Shown here piece after piece: positions 24,206 through 31,379 of a stretch of DNA of 31,834 nucleotides. Position 1 is the first letter of the stretch. Every line of letters starts with the position of its first letter. The notes beneath the pieces are model-generated. The model saw nothing but the letters and a program-made list of their open reading frames with translations. It was not told where the DNA came from and did no database searches. Both the position numbers and the translations under genes were made by a program. The stretch covers positions 1 to 31,834 of the IMG/VR virus record IMGVR_UViG_3300027983_000069; one strand, 5' to 3'. The DNA is from a virus.

Positions 24206-26905
24206 TTATTTTAAATTTTTAAAAGCACTTCTTGATGTTTTTACTTCTCCTTTGTAAACAGCTTTACCTAAATGTCTAAAAGGACTGTTGTTTAATTTAA
24301 ACAAATTTTGTGACTTTTGCAAATTTTTAGCTGAATCGTCCATAATAATTCGTTTAGCATATCCCCTATTAGATTGCTGTATTTTTACAAAAGCTACTAA
24401 TGCACAAAAAGCAACAAGTCTATCTACATTGACTCCATCAGCATATTCTCGCATTTCTTTAAGTAACATAGGGTCAGGTATTCTTTCTATACCGTAGGTA
24501 ACTTTTACAATAGTACCATCAGGTTTTGTTTTTACATCTAATTCTTCTTTAGTGTATTCAATAGCATAATTAAGAAGATGTTGTTTAAATAAAGTACCTG
24601 TATTTTTCCAACCATATTCTTGAAATACATTAGCATTCACATTAAGTTCTTTTAAAAACATAATTTGACTTTTCGGAACTAAATATTTTTGTTTTTTCCT
24701 TGAAATCATGTGTTGTATAAATAAGGAAATGTTATTTTCAATAACTGTCCATGCATTATACCATTCTATAATTAGTTCTAATCTTTGATGTGTTTTATTT
24801 AAATCATCAAACCTACCACACCATGCAGCTACTATTTTATCCGGTTCTATATACGTTTCTGTTTCTGTACCTGTTACTTTAGTAACTTCTACAGAAGTTT
24901 TCATTACATATATTGAACATAAGGATTCACTGGTTACGCTTTTTCCTTCAGAAACAGGATCTATAGAAGCATAGTATTGACCAAAACTAGGGTCTTTAAC
25001 AGGTCTTTCCCATACTACTAAACAACCTGTTTTATCTTCTGTTTTTTTAGAAATAGGAAATTCTTTTATTGGTTGTTTATTAGATTGTTTTACAGAAACT
25101 TGTCCTTTTTCATCAGTAGATATATCTAAAAGTTCATAAGAATATTCTTTTTCTTCAATTCTTCTTTCTTGAGCTGTAACTAAATGTATAGGAAACTTAC
25201 AGATTGTTCTATATGCAAAAGCTTCTTCAATATTTCTGGGATGTTGAGAAATTTCTAATTGATAAAGCTCTGGTGACATATCTTTTTTACAATCTATAAA
25301 ATAAGATTCTAAGTATTTTAAAGCTTTTTCTACTAAACTGTTTCCATAAAGATCTATACAAGGAGGCATTGACCATTGTTCTGGAATAAATAAACCTGTT
25401 TTTCCAATAGTACCTTTTTTATCTAATAAATTAGTTTCTACTTTATAGATAGAACTTGCTGCTGGATTTATAATCATATCCTTTAAAGGTCCACATTGTG
25501 ATAAATCTCCTACTGATCCGGCTGCTATAAACATCCCTGTAGTAATCATACCTGATTTTAAAGCTGGTTTCATATACCCAAAAGTTTGATCCATTTTAGG
25601 AGCAATACCTGCTTCTTCATGGAAAAAATATTTTACTGGTCCACCAACTCCTGATGTAGGATCTTTCTCAAAAGACATTCCTTGAATAGTACCTTTAAGT
25701 CCAACATCTGTTTTTCTATCTCCTTTTCTTACTTCAATTTTTTGTTGCCACATTAATATTTTATCTGGTGACATAGGTCTATGCCAAGCAGTATGTTCAT
25801 TAAGAAAAGAAGCATATTCTGATAAAAATTTCCAAGAACCTTTTTCATTAATATAATCTTTAAGACTAGCCCCCATTTTAAGAGTAACTCCTTCTTCAAA
25901 CCAAAGTTGATTAACTAACTTACCTATATGGAAATAAGAATTATGAGTAACAATAAAATCTTTTGTTATGTATAAATGATTGGGATTATCTACTACTATA
26001 CAAGAAGATTCTTCTAAATAATCTAATTTTGTAATTGAAACTAGTACATTTAAAAAATCTCTTTTTTCAAAACAACCTTTTTTTGCACCAATTTTTCTAT
26101 TTTCTAAAATAAAAGCATTTAATAAATCTAATTTAAATCTTTGATGTATTGTACTATCTTGCTCGTAAGTTAATCCAATTTCTAATAATTGTTTTGTATT
26201 AAGTATTTTAATTAACTGTATTTTTTCATCATATACTTCCCAATTATGTTCTATACCGCATCTAGTAGATCTACCATCTCCAAATTTAAATTCATATACA
26301 TCAGATAAACCATTATTTGTTTTATGTAAAATAGTTGTTAAAGTACCATCTGGATTCCAAAGTTTATCTCCTGGTTGAATTTCACCCATAGTTTTCCATC
26401 CGGTTTCAGCTAAAACTGGTTCAGAATGAGGTTGTTCACTAGCTATCTGCCTCTTTTTAAGTATAGCGACATGTTCATAATTAAGTTCAGCTAACATTTC
26501 ATACAATGCCATGTGATATTGAGCATCTCTAATTTTAGCAAAATCAAAAGATTGTTGTTCTTTATCAAAAATAGGTAAAAAGTTTAACCACATATAGTAG
26601 TCCCTACTTAAATACCATTTTTTACCATTATTAATAAAGAATACTCCTTTTCTACATTTAAGTTTTTGATCATCCCAATATGTTATAAAATCTTTAGATC
26701 TATAAGGAGCTATACAATATACTTTTTGATTTCTATATTTTATGGCTTCTGCATTAAAAACAATAGTTGTTTCATCAAATAAGTATTCTCCTGGTATTTT
26801 AAACAATGTTTTTATTTCTTCAAATAATTCTGTTCTAGAATTAAAATTAATTGTTGTCCAAACCCCATTATCCCAACAAGGAATGTTTTGATATATTTCT
26901 TTCAT
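24206..26905 (-). CDS. terL: Large terminase subunit with an embedded mini-intein
   Basis: An 899-codon gene for the DNA-packaging motor, ATPase plus nuclease. Without the intein (about residues 157-322) the mature protein would be about 733 residues. ATPase: a degenerate Walker A, KKRQIAS (150-156) joined to SYFH (323-326) after splicing; Walker B-like KYFFHEE (425-431); coupling-type motif IAAGSVGD (460-467). Nuclease (RNase H-like): D649 in SIDP, E723 in VIENN and D828 in NVDRL, the three acidic metal-ligand positions. The aromatic N-terminal segment (KKWYLSRDYYMWLNFLP, 95-111) is typical of this family. It is preceded by a candidate small terminase gene four bases upstream and followed six bases later by the portal gene. 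The intein splits the ATP-binding loop, so the ATPase should be inactive until splicing. Confidence 0.9.
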   Translation of the reverse strand: MKEIYQNIPCWDNGVWTTINFNSRTELFEEIKTLFKIPGEYLFDETTIVFNAEAIKYRNQKVYCIAPYRSKDFITYWDDQKLKCRKGVFFINNGKKWYLSRDYYMWLNFLPIFDKEQQSFDFAKIRDAQYHMALYEMLAELNYEHVAILKKRQIASEQPHSEPVLAETGWKTMGEIQPGDKLWNPDGTLTTILHKTNNGLSDVYEFKFGDGRSTRCGIEHNWEVYDEKIQLIKILNTKQLLEIGLTYEQDSTIHQRFKLDLLNAFILENRKIGAKKGCFEKRDFLNVLVSITKLDYLEESSCIVVDNPNHLYITKDFIVTHNSYFHIGKLVNQLWFEEGVTLKMGASLKDYINEKGSWKFLSEYASFLNEHTAWHRPMSPDKILMWQQKIEVRKGDRKTDVGLKGTIQGMSFEKDPTSGVGGPVKYFFHEEAGIAPKMDQTFGYMKPALKSGMITTGMFIAAGSVGDLSQCGPLKDMIINPAASSIYKVETNLLDKKGTIGKTGLFIPEQWSMPPCIDLYGNSLVEKALKYLESYFIDCKKDMSPELYQLEISQHPRNIEEAFAYRTICKFPIHLVTAQERRIEEKEYSYELLDISTDEKGQVSVKQSNKQPIKEFPISKKTEDKTGCLVVWERPVKDPSFGQYYASIDPVSEGKSVTSESLCSIYVMKTSVEVTKVTGTETETYIEPDKIVAAWCGRFDDLNKTHQRLELIIEWYNAWTVIENNISLFIQHMISRKKQKYLVPKSQIMFLKELNVNANVFQEYGWKNTGTLFKQHLLNYAIEYTKEELDVKTKPDGTIVKVTYGIERIPDPMLLKEMREYADGVNVDRLVAFCALVAFVKIQQSNRGYAKRIIMDDSAKNLQKSQNLFKLNNSPFRHLGKAVYKGEVKTSRSAFKNLK
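25940..26437 (-). other. Class 3-type mini-intein inside TerL
   Basis: An in-frame protein splicing element of about 166 residues, TerL residues 157-322; the N-terminal edge may shift by one or two residues. Block A: VLAETGWKTMGEIQPGD (164-180). The first residue is Glu or Gln, not Cys, Ser or Ala. Block B: CGIEHNW (216-222), with His220 and Trp222. Block F: SCIVVDNPNHLYI (301-313), with Cys302 at the usual Asp place. Block G: VTHN (319-322), then Ser323 as +1. Trp222, Cys302 and Thr320 form the WCT triad that defines class 3 inteins, in which the block F Cys starts splicing. No LAGLIDADG or HNH homing nuclease is present. Removing it joins KKRQIAS to SYFH, restoring the ATPase loop. Confidence 0.88.
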
Positions 26906-26909
26906 AATA

Positions 26910-27425
26910 TTAAGAATCGTATGCTAAACCAATGCCACCTCTTACTTTGCTAGATTGTTCTTCTTTTAAATCTTTATAAACCCCTTTAAAAGAAACTCTT
27001 ATTTGATCAAAGTTTTTAGCTGCTGAAATTAAAGAGTTTATATTACCATCTCTACCTGCTGTAATTACTGTAGTTTCCATATAAGTAGCTAATCTATCTA
27101 ACATAGAAGCCATGCCTTTATAAGCTCTTGAAGTAGGTGTTTCATATAATTTTTTACAAAAAGCTAAACCAATAAAAATACTTTTATCTTCAGTAGAAAA
27201 TTCAGCTTCTATTTCATTCAGTATAATATTTTCTTTTTCTATATCCGGAGTATGAAAAAAAGGATTTAAATCAGGATTAGGACAAGTCATATAGAATAAA
27301 TATAAATATATTTTAAGATATTCCGTAGGATATTCATCCATGATGTCTTTAAGAGCTTTTAAGGTATAACAGTGTTCAGTTGGTACAACTATATTATTTT
27401 GAACATCAAATAGTTTAATTAACAT
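26910..27425 (-). CDS. Candidate small terminase subunit (position only)
   Basis: A 171-residue, mostly helical protein ending four bases before the TerL ATG. It contains LKALKDIMDEYPTEYLKIY (23-41), an acidic middle segment, and SRAYKGMASMLDRLATYMET (98-117), then a basic C-terminal part (VYKDLKEEQSSKVRGGIGLA). Small terminase genes usually sit directly upstream of terL and are short and helical; this gene has both traits. I see no clear N-terminal helix-turn-helix, so the call is only a candidate. An alternative is a conserved crAss-like hypothetical protein acting in packaging. Its start is 15 bases after the nuclease gene. No membrane segment or enzymatic motif was seen. Confidence 0.6.
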   Translation of the reverse strand: MLIKLFDVQNNIVVPTEHCYTLKALKDIMDEYPTEYLKIYLYLFYMTCPNPDLNPFFHTPDIEKENIILNEIEAEFSTEDKSIFIGLAFCKKLYETPTSRAYKGMASMLDRLATYMETTVITAGRDGNINSLISAAKNFDQIRVSFKGVYKDLKEEQSSKVRGGIGLAYDS

Positions 27426-27440
27426 TATGTATATTTTTAA

Positions 27441-28274
27441 TTAATAATTTTTTGTAATAATTGTATTTTTCATATAATGTATAACAGATAAAACTTCATC
27501 TAAAAGATAATCTAATTCAATAACTGTAATTTCTTTAACAATAGGATTATTATCAGAATCTAATTTAGTAATAGGGTATCCGTATTCATCTAAAGATTCT
27601 ATTTCAAATGTTATATGTTCAACACTTATTTTGCCAGGTTTTAATTTAGGATTATGTTTTAATATCATATACATATAAAAACTTAATTGTAAAGCATAAT
27701 GATTTATATGACAATCATCTAAATGACTAATAGGACTTTTCATTTTATCAGTTAGTCCAGCCCAATTAGTGTAACCAACTGTTTTAATTTCTTTATTAGT
27801 TTTGTAATCAATTATATTTACATAATTGTTTATTACTTCTGCTTTATCAGTTTGACCACATATACCAACAGATTTAAGATAAACTAAATGTTCTGGATAA
27901 ATACCTTCCTGTAACTTTTGTATTGGAGATATCTTTATACCATTTAAATCATCTAAAGGTTTAATAACAGGAAGTGTAAAACCATCTTTTTCAATAAAAG
28001 GTACAGAACAAATATTTGATTCTCTTTTATTATGGTATAAAGTTCCTAAATCAGTAGATCTAGTTGATTCAGTATTCCATATTTTTTGAATTTCTTCAGG
28101 AGATATTCCAAACCATTTAGATTTTTTATTTTTACTAACTTTTTCTGAAGTTAGTTTAGCATCAAAACCTTTCTTAAAATGACTTACTACGGTAGTAACA
28201 CTTATCCAATTTATTTCTTCTGATTCATTATGGCTAGTATAACTATGATCTTTTGCGTTAAATAGTATACTCAT
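27441..28274 (-). CDS. PD-(D/E)XK nuclease, RecB/Cas4-like
   Basis: A 277-residue protein with the motif order of RecB/Cas4-type PD-(D/E)XK nucleases: GTLYHNKRES with His81; a possible acidic Glu128 (YPEHLVY); GQTDKAEV with Asp143; IDYKTNK with Asp156 and Lys158 (the D-x-K core); and HYALQLSFYMYM with Gln196 and Tyr200 (the QxxxY motif). These predict metal-dependent DNA cleavage, probably exonuclease-type. Such a gene is found near the terminase in crAss-like phages and may act in DNA processing, recombination or degradation of host DNA. Its ATG overlaps the TGA of the 123-aa zinc-ribbon gene (ATGA). The C-terminal 60 residues are extra to the core and include a LDYLLDEVLSVIHYMKN helix. Confidence 0.85.
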   Translation of the reverse strand: MSILFNAKDHSYTSHNESEEINWISVTTVVSHFKKGFDAKLTSEKVSKNKKSKWFGISPEEIQKIWNTESTRSTDLGTLYHNKRESNICSVPFIEKDGFTLPVIKPLDDLNGIKISPIQKLQEGIYPEHLVYLKSVGICGQTDKAEVINNYVNIIDYKTNKEIKTVGYTNWAGLTDKMKSPISHLDDCHINHYALQLSFYMYMILKHNPKLKPGKISVEHITFEIESLDEYGYPITKLDSDNNPIVKEITVIELDYLLDEVLSVIHYMKNTIITKNY

Positions 28275-28642
28275 TTTTTTAATTTTTCTAAATCATACTT
28301 CCAACTACATACTGTACACACTCCTTCACGCTCAGACATAGATACTTTTTGCCAGTTTTGTTTACAACTAGAACAGTTGTAAATAGTATTAATATCTTTA
28401 AGATAGTCATTCATATCTGATGAATAGTTTTTACCTTTATTATTACAAAGCCAATTTGCTACAGGACTGCTGTTACAAACCTCAACGGGTACAAATAAAG
28501 ACTTCTTTTTAACTCTTTTATCAAATATTAAAAATTTAAATGTTTTGTTGAATATAGTAAATTCAAAACCTTTACCTTTATAAGCTATTGCTGGAGTTTG
28601 CTCAGAGAGAAACTCTTCCATATTTAAAATATCTTTACTCAT
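28271..28642 (-). CDS. Small zinc-ribbon protein, 123 aa
   Basis: A 123-residue protein with a C-terminal four-Cys zinc-ribbon: Cys90-x2-Cys93 (NCSSCKQNW) and Cys109-x2-Cys112 (VCTVCSW). Two more Cys lie at 56 and 66. The N-terminal half is beta-like and basic (FTIFNKTFKFLIFDKRVKKK, 28-47). Zinc-ribbon proteins of this kind often bind nucleic acids or act in transcription or replication complexes; here the function is unknown. Its TGA overlaps the ATG of the PD-(D/E)XK nuclease, which suggests a joint function with DNA processing, and the preceding gene ends four bases upstream. Confidence 0.68.
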   Translation of the reverse strand: MSKDILNMEEFLSEQTPAIAYKGKGFEFTIFNKTFKFLIFDKRVKKKSLFVPVEVCNSSPVANWLCNNKGKNYSSDMNDYLKDINTIYNCSSCKQNWQKVSMSEREGVCTVCSWKYDLEKLKK

Positions 28643-28646
28643 AATA

Positions 28647-28898
28647 TTAGCTTTTAAAATTATTTAGTATATCACCATGTTCTTTTAATAAAACCATACT
28701 TACATCATATAGTAAGTTAGAAGGTATTTCCAATAAACCTATAATATCATTATTGTTATCTACATGTTTTATAACAATATTAGTATCTGTATTGTAAGGT
28801 TTAACATAAGAAATTAAAAATTTAGCATTATCTTTTTTAATAGTTACTATACTTTCTAACTTTTTATTACAAGGAATTATTATTTTATTGTCATTCAT
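28647..28898 (-). CDS. Hypothetical protein, 83 aa
   Basis: An 83-residue protein that I do not recognise. It has no Cys pair (a single Cys at 10), no membrane segment and no motif. The predicted structure is an alternation of short beta strands (KIIIPCNKKLESIVTIKKDN, 5-24) and a C-terminal helix (LLYDVSMVLLKEHGDILNNF), a small alpha/beta arrangement. It is held between two zinc-ribbon genes: its ATG overlaps the TGA of the 102-aa gene in ATGA and it ends four bases before the 123-aa gene. Genuine coding is supported by that tight packing on the same strand. Confidence 0.55.
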   Translation of the reverse strand: MNDNKIIIPCNKKLESIVTIKKDNAKFLISYVKPYNTDTNIVIKHVDNNNDIIGLLEIPSNLLYDVSMVLLKEHGDILNNFKS

Positions 28899-29203
28899 TT
28901 TTTAAAATTATTTAATTTATTTTCTTCTTCTTCCGTAATTACAGCTTGCCATTTAGGTCCAGCAGGGTATCCACAATGTGAAGATAAAGATCTTAGTTTA
29001 AGTTTAAGTGAGCAACCACATTCATTACAACAAGGTCCTGTACCTACTACAAGACATTTATCTCCTTTTAACTCACAATTATTACAAACTTCTAATCTTT
29101 GTTTAGCAACATCTTCTACAAATTCATCCCTAATAATAATATTAGTAATACCTTCAAGAATCTGTGTTCGGTTCTTCCATATTTCGTTTAGCATATTCTT
29201 CAT
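28895..29203 (-). CDS. Cys-rich zinc-binding protein, 102 aa
   Basis: A 102-residue protein with eight Cys in a compact central cluster: Cys40-x2-Cys43, Cys50, Cys58-Cys59-x2-Cys62-x-Cys64 and Cys77 (with HCGYPAGPKW at 76-85). This C..C, C, CC..CGC, HC pattern is one I associate with a short zinc-binding protein found near the IHF-like gene in crAss-like phages; it may bind one or two Zn ions and nucleic acid. The ATG at 29203 overlaps the 3' end of the IHF-like gene by 50 bases; a second ATG at residue 4 (29194) would reduce this to 41. The TGA overlaps the next ATG. Confidence 0.68.
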   Translation of the reverse strand: MKNMLNEIWKNRTQILEGITNIIIRDEFVEDVAKQRLEVCNNCELKGDKCLVVGTGPCCNECGCSLKLKLRSLSSHCGYPAGPKWQAVITEEEENKLNNFKK

Positions 29204-29558
29204 AAATATTTGATTTAAATTTTAATCTTTCTTTAGCCAAAACTATTAATTGTTCTTTTAAGTCTTTATTAAACTGTAATGTATTTTCTAATCTTTTATA
29301 ATGATTATGCTCATTTAAAGTTTTAGGATTTAAACCATCAATACGTTTAGTACATTTTAAAATTACATTATTTACAGCTTTGGCTTTTATATAAAATTGA
29401 CCTAATCCTACATTATTAATTCTAGGACGTTTTAGAGAACTTAATTCAATTCTTAATTGCTTATAATAAAATTCAATTACAGCTTCTACAAAATTTACAT
29501 CTACATTTAAATTTTCAGCTACAGGTTTATATAATTCAGAGGCTTTCTTTGGGATCAT
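29154..29558 (-). CDS. IHF/HU-like DNA-bending protein
   Basis: A 134-residue protein whose first 80 residues look like the IHF/HU fold: a helical N-terminus (VAENLNVDVNFVEAVIEFYY, 13-32), followed by the strand and arm beginning at RINNVGLGQFYIKAKAV (46-62), which is comparable to the GFGTF...R segment of HU. A long charged helix follows (about 86-125). An IHF-subunit gene is characteristic of crAss-like phages. The protein probably binds and bends DNA, in packaging, replication or nucleoid organisation. The gene overlaps the upstream 127-aa gene by 23 bases and the downstream one by 50, unusual even for this dense operon. The classic Pro of the arm (NP motif) is not in the expected place. 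Confidence 0.72.
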   Translation of the reverse strand: MIPKKASELYKPVAENLNVDVNFVEAVIEFYYKQLRIELSSLKRPRINNVGLGQFYIKAKAVNNVILKCTKRIDGLNPKTLNEHNHYKRLENTLQFNKDLKEQLIVLAKERLKFKSNIYEEYAKRNMEEPNTDS

Positions 29559-29919
29559 CTTTTCCTAAAAATTTATAATCTAATACTATTATACCTTGAG
29601 ATTGTATTTTTAATAAAGGATTGATTTTAATTATTTTTTTATTATTATTCTCCTTAATTATTAAACCATTTTTTTCTGATTTATTTAGGCAATTTCTTAC
29701 AGTTTGAGGGGATTTAAAAATCCAAGATTCTTCTTCTGAACAATCATAACAAAAATGAGTTAATTCAACAGGTTCACTAAAACTAAGTAAAGTAAGACAA
29801 TTTAAATCAGATTCACTCATTGAAATATTATTAATGTAACAATGAGTTAGAATTTGAAATTTTACTATGTTCCATTTAGATAATGTAACACGTTTTTGTA
29901 CTTGATTTACAATTGCCAT
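29536..29919 (-). CDS. Winged-helix-like protein, 127 aa
   Basis: A 127-residue protein. The region IFKSPQTVRNCLNKSEKNGL (67-86) looks like a helix-turn-helix recognition helix, followed by a basic wing KENNNKKIIKI (89-99), the layout of winged-helix DNA-binding proteins. The N-terminal half is helical with Cys at 27, 41, 57 and 60 (CYDC). A gene of this kind beside the IHF-like gene is usual in crAss-like phages; function may be transcription regulation or DNA binding. The start overlaps the preceding TAA by one base (TAATG) and the end overlaps the IHF-like gene by 23 bases. Confidence 0.62.
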   Translation of the reverse strand: MAIVNQVQKRVTLSKWNIVKFQILTHCYINNISMSESDLNCLTLLSFSEPVELTHFCYDCSEEESWIFKSPQTVRNCLNKSEKNGLIIKENNNKKIIKINPLLKIQSQGIIVLDYKFLGKDDPKESL

Positions 29920-30155
29920 TACTCAACTTCTGGATTCTCAGTTTGAGAAGGGTTTAATTGATTCATAAGAGTTACTAATTGAGAATCATAATGAAATCTT
30001 TTAAATTTAAATTCTGAAATTTCAGATATAAGTTTTTCATACTTACATTGAATTTCTAAAAAAGGAATTGCATCTTCAAAATATTGTTTCATTTCTTCTT
30101 TTCTTTGATTCAATTCTTGATCTGTTAATTGTTGTTCTGTGGGATCTGTTTTCAT
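29919..30155 (-). CDS. Small charged helical protein, 78 aa
   Basis: A 78-residue protein, first in the block of DNA-binding and packaging genes. It is acidic and almost entirely helical (QQLTDQELNQRKEEMKQYFE, 8-27; then KYEKLISEISEFKFKRFHYD, about 37-57), consistent with a short coiled coil. No known domain is recognised. A TATATTTG promoter element lies 22 bases before its ATG, so it probably opens a transcription unit; the stop overlaps the next ATG (TAATG). Confidence 0.6.
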   Translation of the reverse strand: MKTDPTEQQLTDQELNQRKEEMKQYFEDAIPFLEIQCKYEKLISEISEFKFKRFHYDSQLVTLMNQLNPSQTENPEVE

Positions 30156-30176
30156 TTTATATATTTAAAGTTTATA

Positions 30177-30184
30177 CAAATATA
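30177..30184 (-). promoter_or_regulatory. -7 promoter element for the 30155 unit
   Basis: On the minus strand TATATTTG, a full match to TAnnTTTG, lies 22 bases before the ATG at 30155. A clear TTTG -33 element at the right distance is missing (TTTAG is near 30204-30200), so the promoter is weaker in evidence than the one at 8043. It lies just after the lysis-unit terminator, where a new promoter would be expected. Confidence 0.5.
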
Positions 30185-30211
30185 CTATTTTTGTTTAAAC
30201 TAAATATATTT

Positions 30212-30246
30212 AAAATAAAAAATCCAAACATTTTAGTGTCTGGATT
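30212..30246 (-). terminator. Intrinsic terminator after the lysis cassette
   Basis: On the minus strand AATCCAGACA (30246-30237) pairs over ten positions (one G-T) with TGTTTGGATT (30230-30221) around a six-base loop. A T-rich run TTTTATTTTA follows (30220-30211). It lies 18 bases after the stop of the 52-aa ORF and ends the lysis unit. Confidence 0.88.
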
Positions 30247-30264
30247 ATATAAGATTAATTAAAA

Positions 30265-30423
30265 TTATTTATTTTTAATTGTAAAATTTAAAATTGTAAA
30301 TGCATAAAAGTTTTTAGTAATGTTTACTTCTAATTCTATTATGTTTACACTTAAAATTCTTAATTTAAATGTTAAAATTTTCCAATTTAATTTAGGATTT
30401 TTCCAATTGTTTTTATATTTCAT
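30265..30423 (-). CDS. Possible small basic protein, 52 aa
   Basis: An intact 52-codon ORF in the gap between the endolysin gene and its terminator. The product begins MKYKNNWKNPKLNWKILTFK and ends FTILNFTIKNK; it is rich in Lys, Asn, Ile and Leu, weakly amphipathic, with no Cys, signal peptide or motif. In favour: it starts 12 bases after the endolysin stop, after an A/T-rich leader like those of its neighbours, and the terminator follows 18 bases after its stop. Against: the base composition here is so AT-rich that a 52-codon frame could occur by chance, and I do not recognise the protein. Confidence 0.45.
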   Translation of the reverse strand: MKYKNNWKNPKLNWKILTFKLRILSVNIIELEVNITKNFYAFTILNFTIKNK

Positions 30424-30435
30424 TTTAAATTATTT

Positions 30436-30900
30436 TTAATTAGCTATTTCAAAATGCATAAAATCAAAATTCTTTTCACGTCCTAAAGAAAGAAATCCGT
30501 GTTTATAAAAAATATCAATCATTTGTTTATATTCAGGTCTTGCAAATCTAGCTGTCTTTGCAGTTTCTTTCATTTTGTTTCTTGCAGGATCTAAATCAAC
30601 TGCAACTGCCCAAGAGTGTCTTGAATAGTCACTTCCTCCTCTCATTTGTCTAAAATTAAAACACCCTCCGAATAAGTCTATTCCTAATTCTTGAATTTTA
30701 TCAAGTCCATATACTTCTAAAATTTCTTTAAAAACTGCTGTGAATTTATCTGCTACTTTACTATGACATCTCATTTTTGTTACAGTAGTTTTTAAATCCC
30801 AAGCTAATTTCATTGGATAAGGCAAAGTAATCATTACTAAACTATTCCCTTCTTGACTTGGTTTACCATACTTTGCTATTAGTTGTTTTGTTGTTATCAT
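30436..30900 (-). CDS. M15-type peptidase endolysin
   Basis: A 154-residue peptidoglycan peptidase. It has the M15 (VanY/DD-peptidase, L-Ala-D-Glu endopeptidase) zinc motif [20 protein letters not shown] (88-107), giving Ser93, His95 and Asp102, and the second motif NFDFMHFE (144-151), giving Asp146, His149 and Glu151. These supply the zinc ligands and catalytic acid. There is no signal peptide, so export would depend on the holin encoded 10 bases upstream. The likely role is cutting cell wall cross-links at the end of infection. It lies inside a compact cassette of spanin-like, holin and endolysin genes. Length is typical of single-domain phage M15 endolysins; no separate wall-binding domain is present. 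Confidence 0.9.
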   Translation of the reverse strand: MITTKQLIAKYGKPSQEGNSLVMITLPYPMKLAWDLKTTVTKMRCHSKVADKFTAVFKEILEVYGLDKIQELGIDLFGGCFNFRQMRGGSDYSRHSWAVAVDLDPARNKMKETAKTARFARPEYKQMIDIFYKHGFLSLGREKNFDFMHFEIAN

Positions 30901-30910
30901 GTTTAAATTT

Positions 30911-31372
30911 TTATAATAATTGATCTTTTTGTTTTTTAATATATTTAGCTAAATTAAGAACTCTTTTGAAAAGATGCCATAATCCATATCCGCTTACATT
31001 ATTTATTTTTTCATCTATAGAATAAATTTCATTAAGTATTAATGATATAACAGTTAATTTAGTAATAACTAATGGAATAGATATTACTAATAAAAAAAAT
31101 TCTCCTAATAAATTAATATCCAATATATAAGATGTAATTATTAATAGATTATAAGTTAATGCTTTAGAAATAAATCTTGATAATCCATTACTTGATAAAG
31201 GCATGTTAGTTCGTTTAGCAGCCCAAACACCAAAACATGTGTCTAAGAATATAAAAAACCCTACTAAAAGAATAAATATTTTAAGAGGTGATATTAAAGA
31301 TATCCCTATTAATGCATATTTAAAAAATGTTGATTTTAATGAGATTAAAATTGAAATTAATTCTTGCATCAT
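30911..31372 (-). CDS. Holin (phage holin/toxin-secretion type)
   Basis: A 153-residue membrane protein. Hydrophobic segments lie at about 17-46 (two short helices or one hairpin), 71-85 and 91-113. Between them is [17 protein letters not shown] (40-56) and [14 protein letters not shown] (59-72), the conserved cytoplasmic loop pattern D-x-x-x-G-x-x-x-A ... SS-x-G ... K of the phage holin family that includes TcdE-like proteins. The C-terminus is basic ([14 protein letters not shown]). It probably makes pores in the inner membrane and releases the M15 endolysin, encoded 10 bases downstream. Two adjacent ATGs (31372, 31369) are possible starts. The spanin-like gene stops seven bases upstream. 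Confidence 0.82.
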   Translation of the reverse strand: MMQELISILISLKSTFFKYALIGISLISPLKIFILLVGFFIFLDTCFGVWAAKRTNMPLSSNGLSRFISKALTYNLLIITSYILDINLLGEFFLLVISIPLVITKLTVISLILNEIYSIDEKINNVSGYGLWHLFKRVLNLAKYIKKQKDQLL

Positions 31373-31379
31373 GACAAAA

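Noticed and set aside
25940-26437. A homing endonuclease domain within the TerL intein
   Set aside because: Only about 75 residues separate blocks B and F, with no LAGLIDADG pair or HNH pattern; it is a mini-intein.
24206-26905. Group I intron interrupting terL
   Set aside because: The insertion is in frame with intein blocks A, B, F and G at its ends and no stop codons; a protein element explains it fully.
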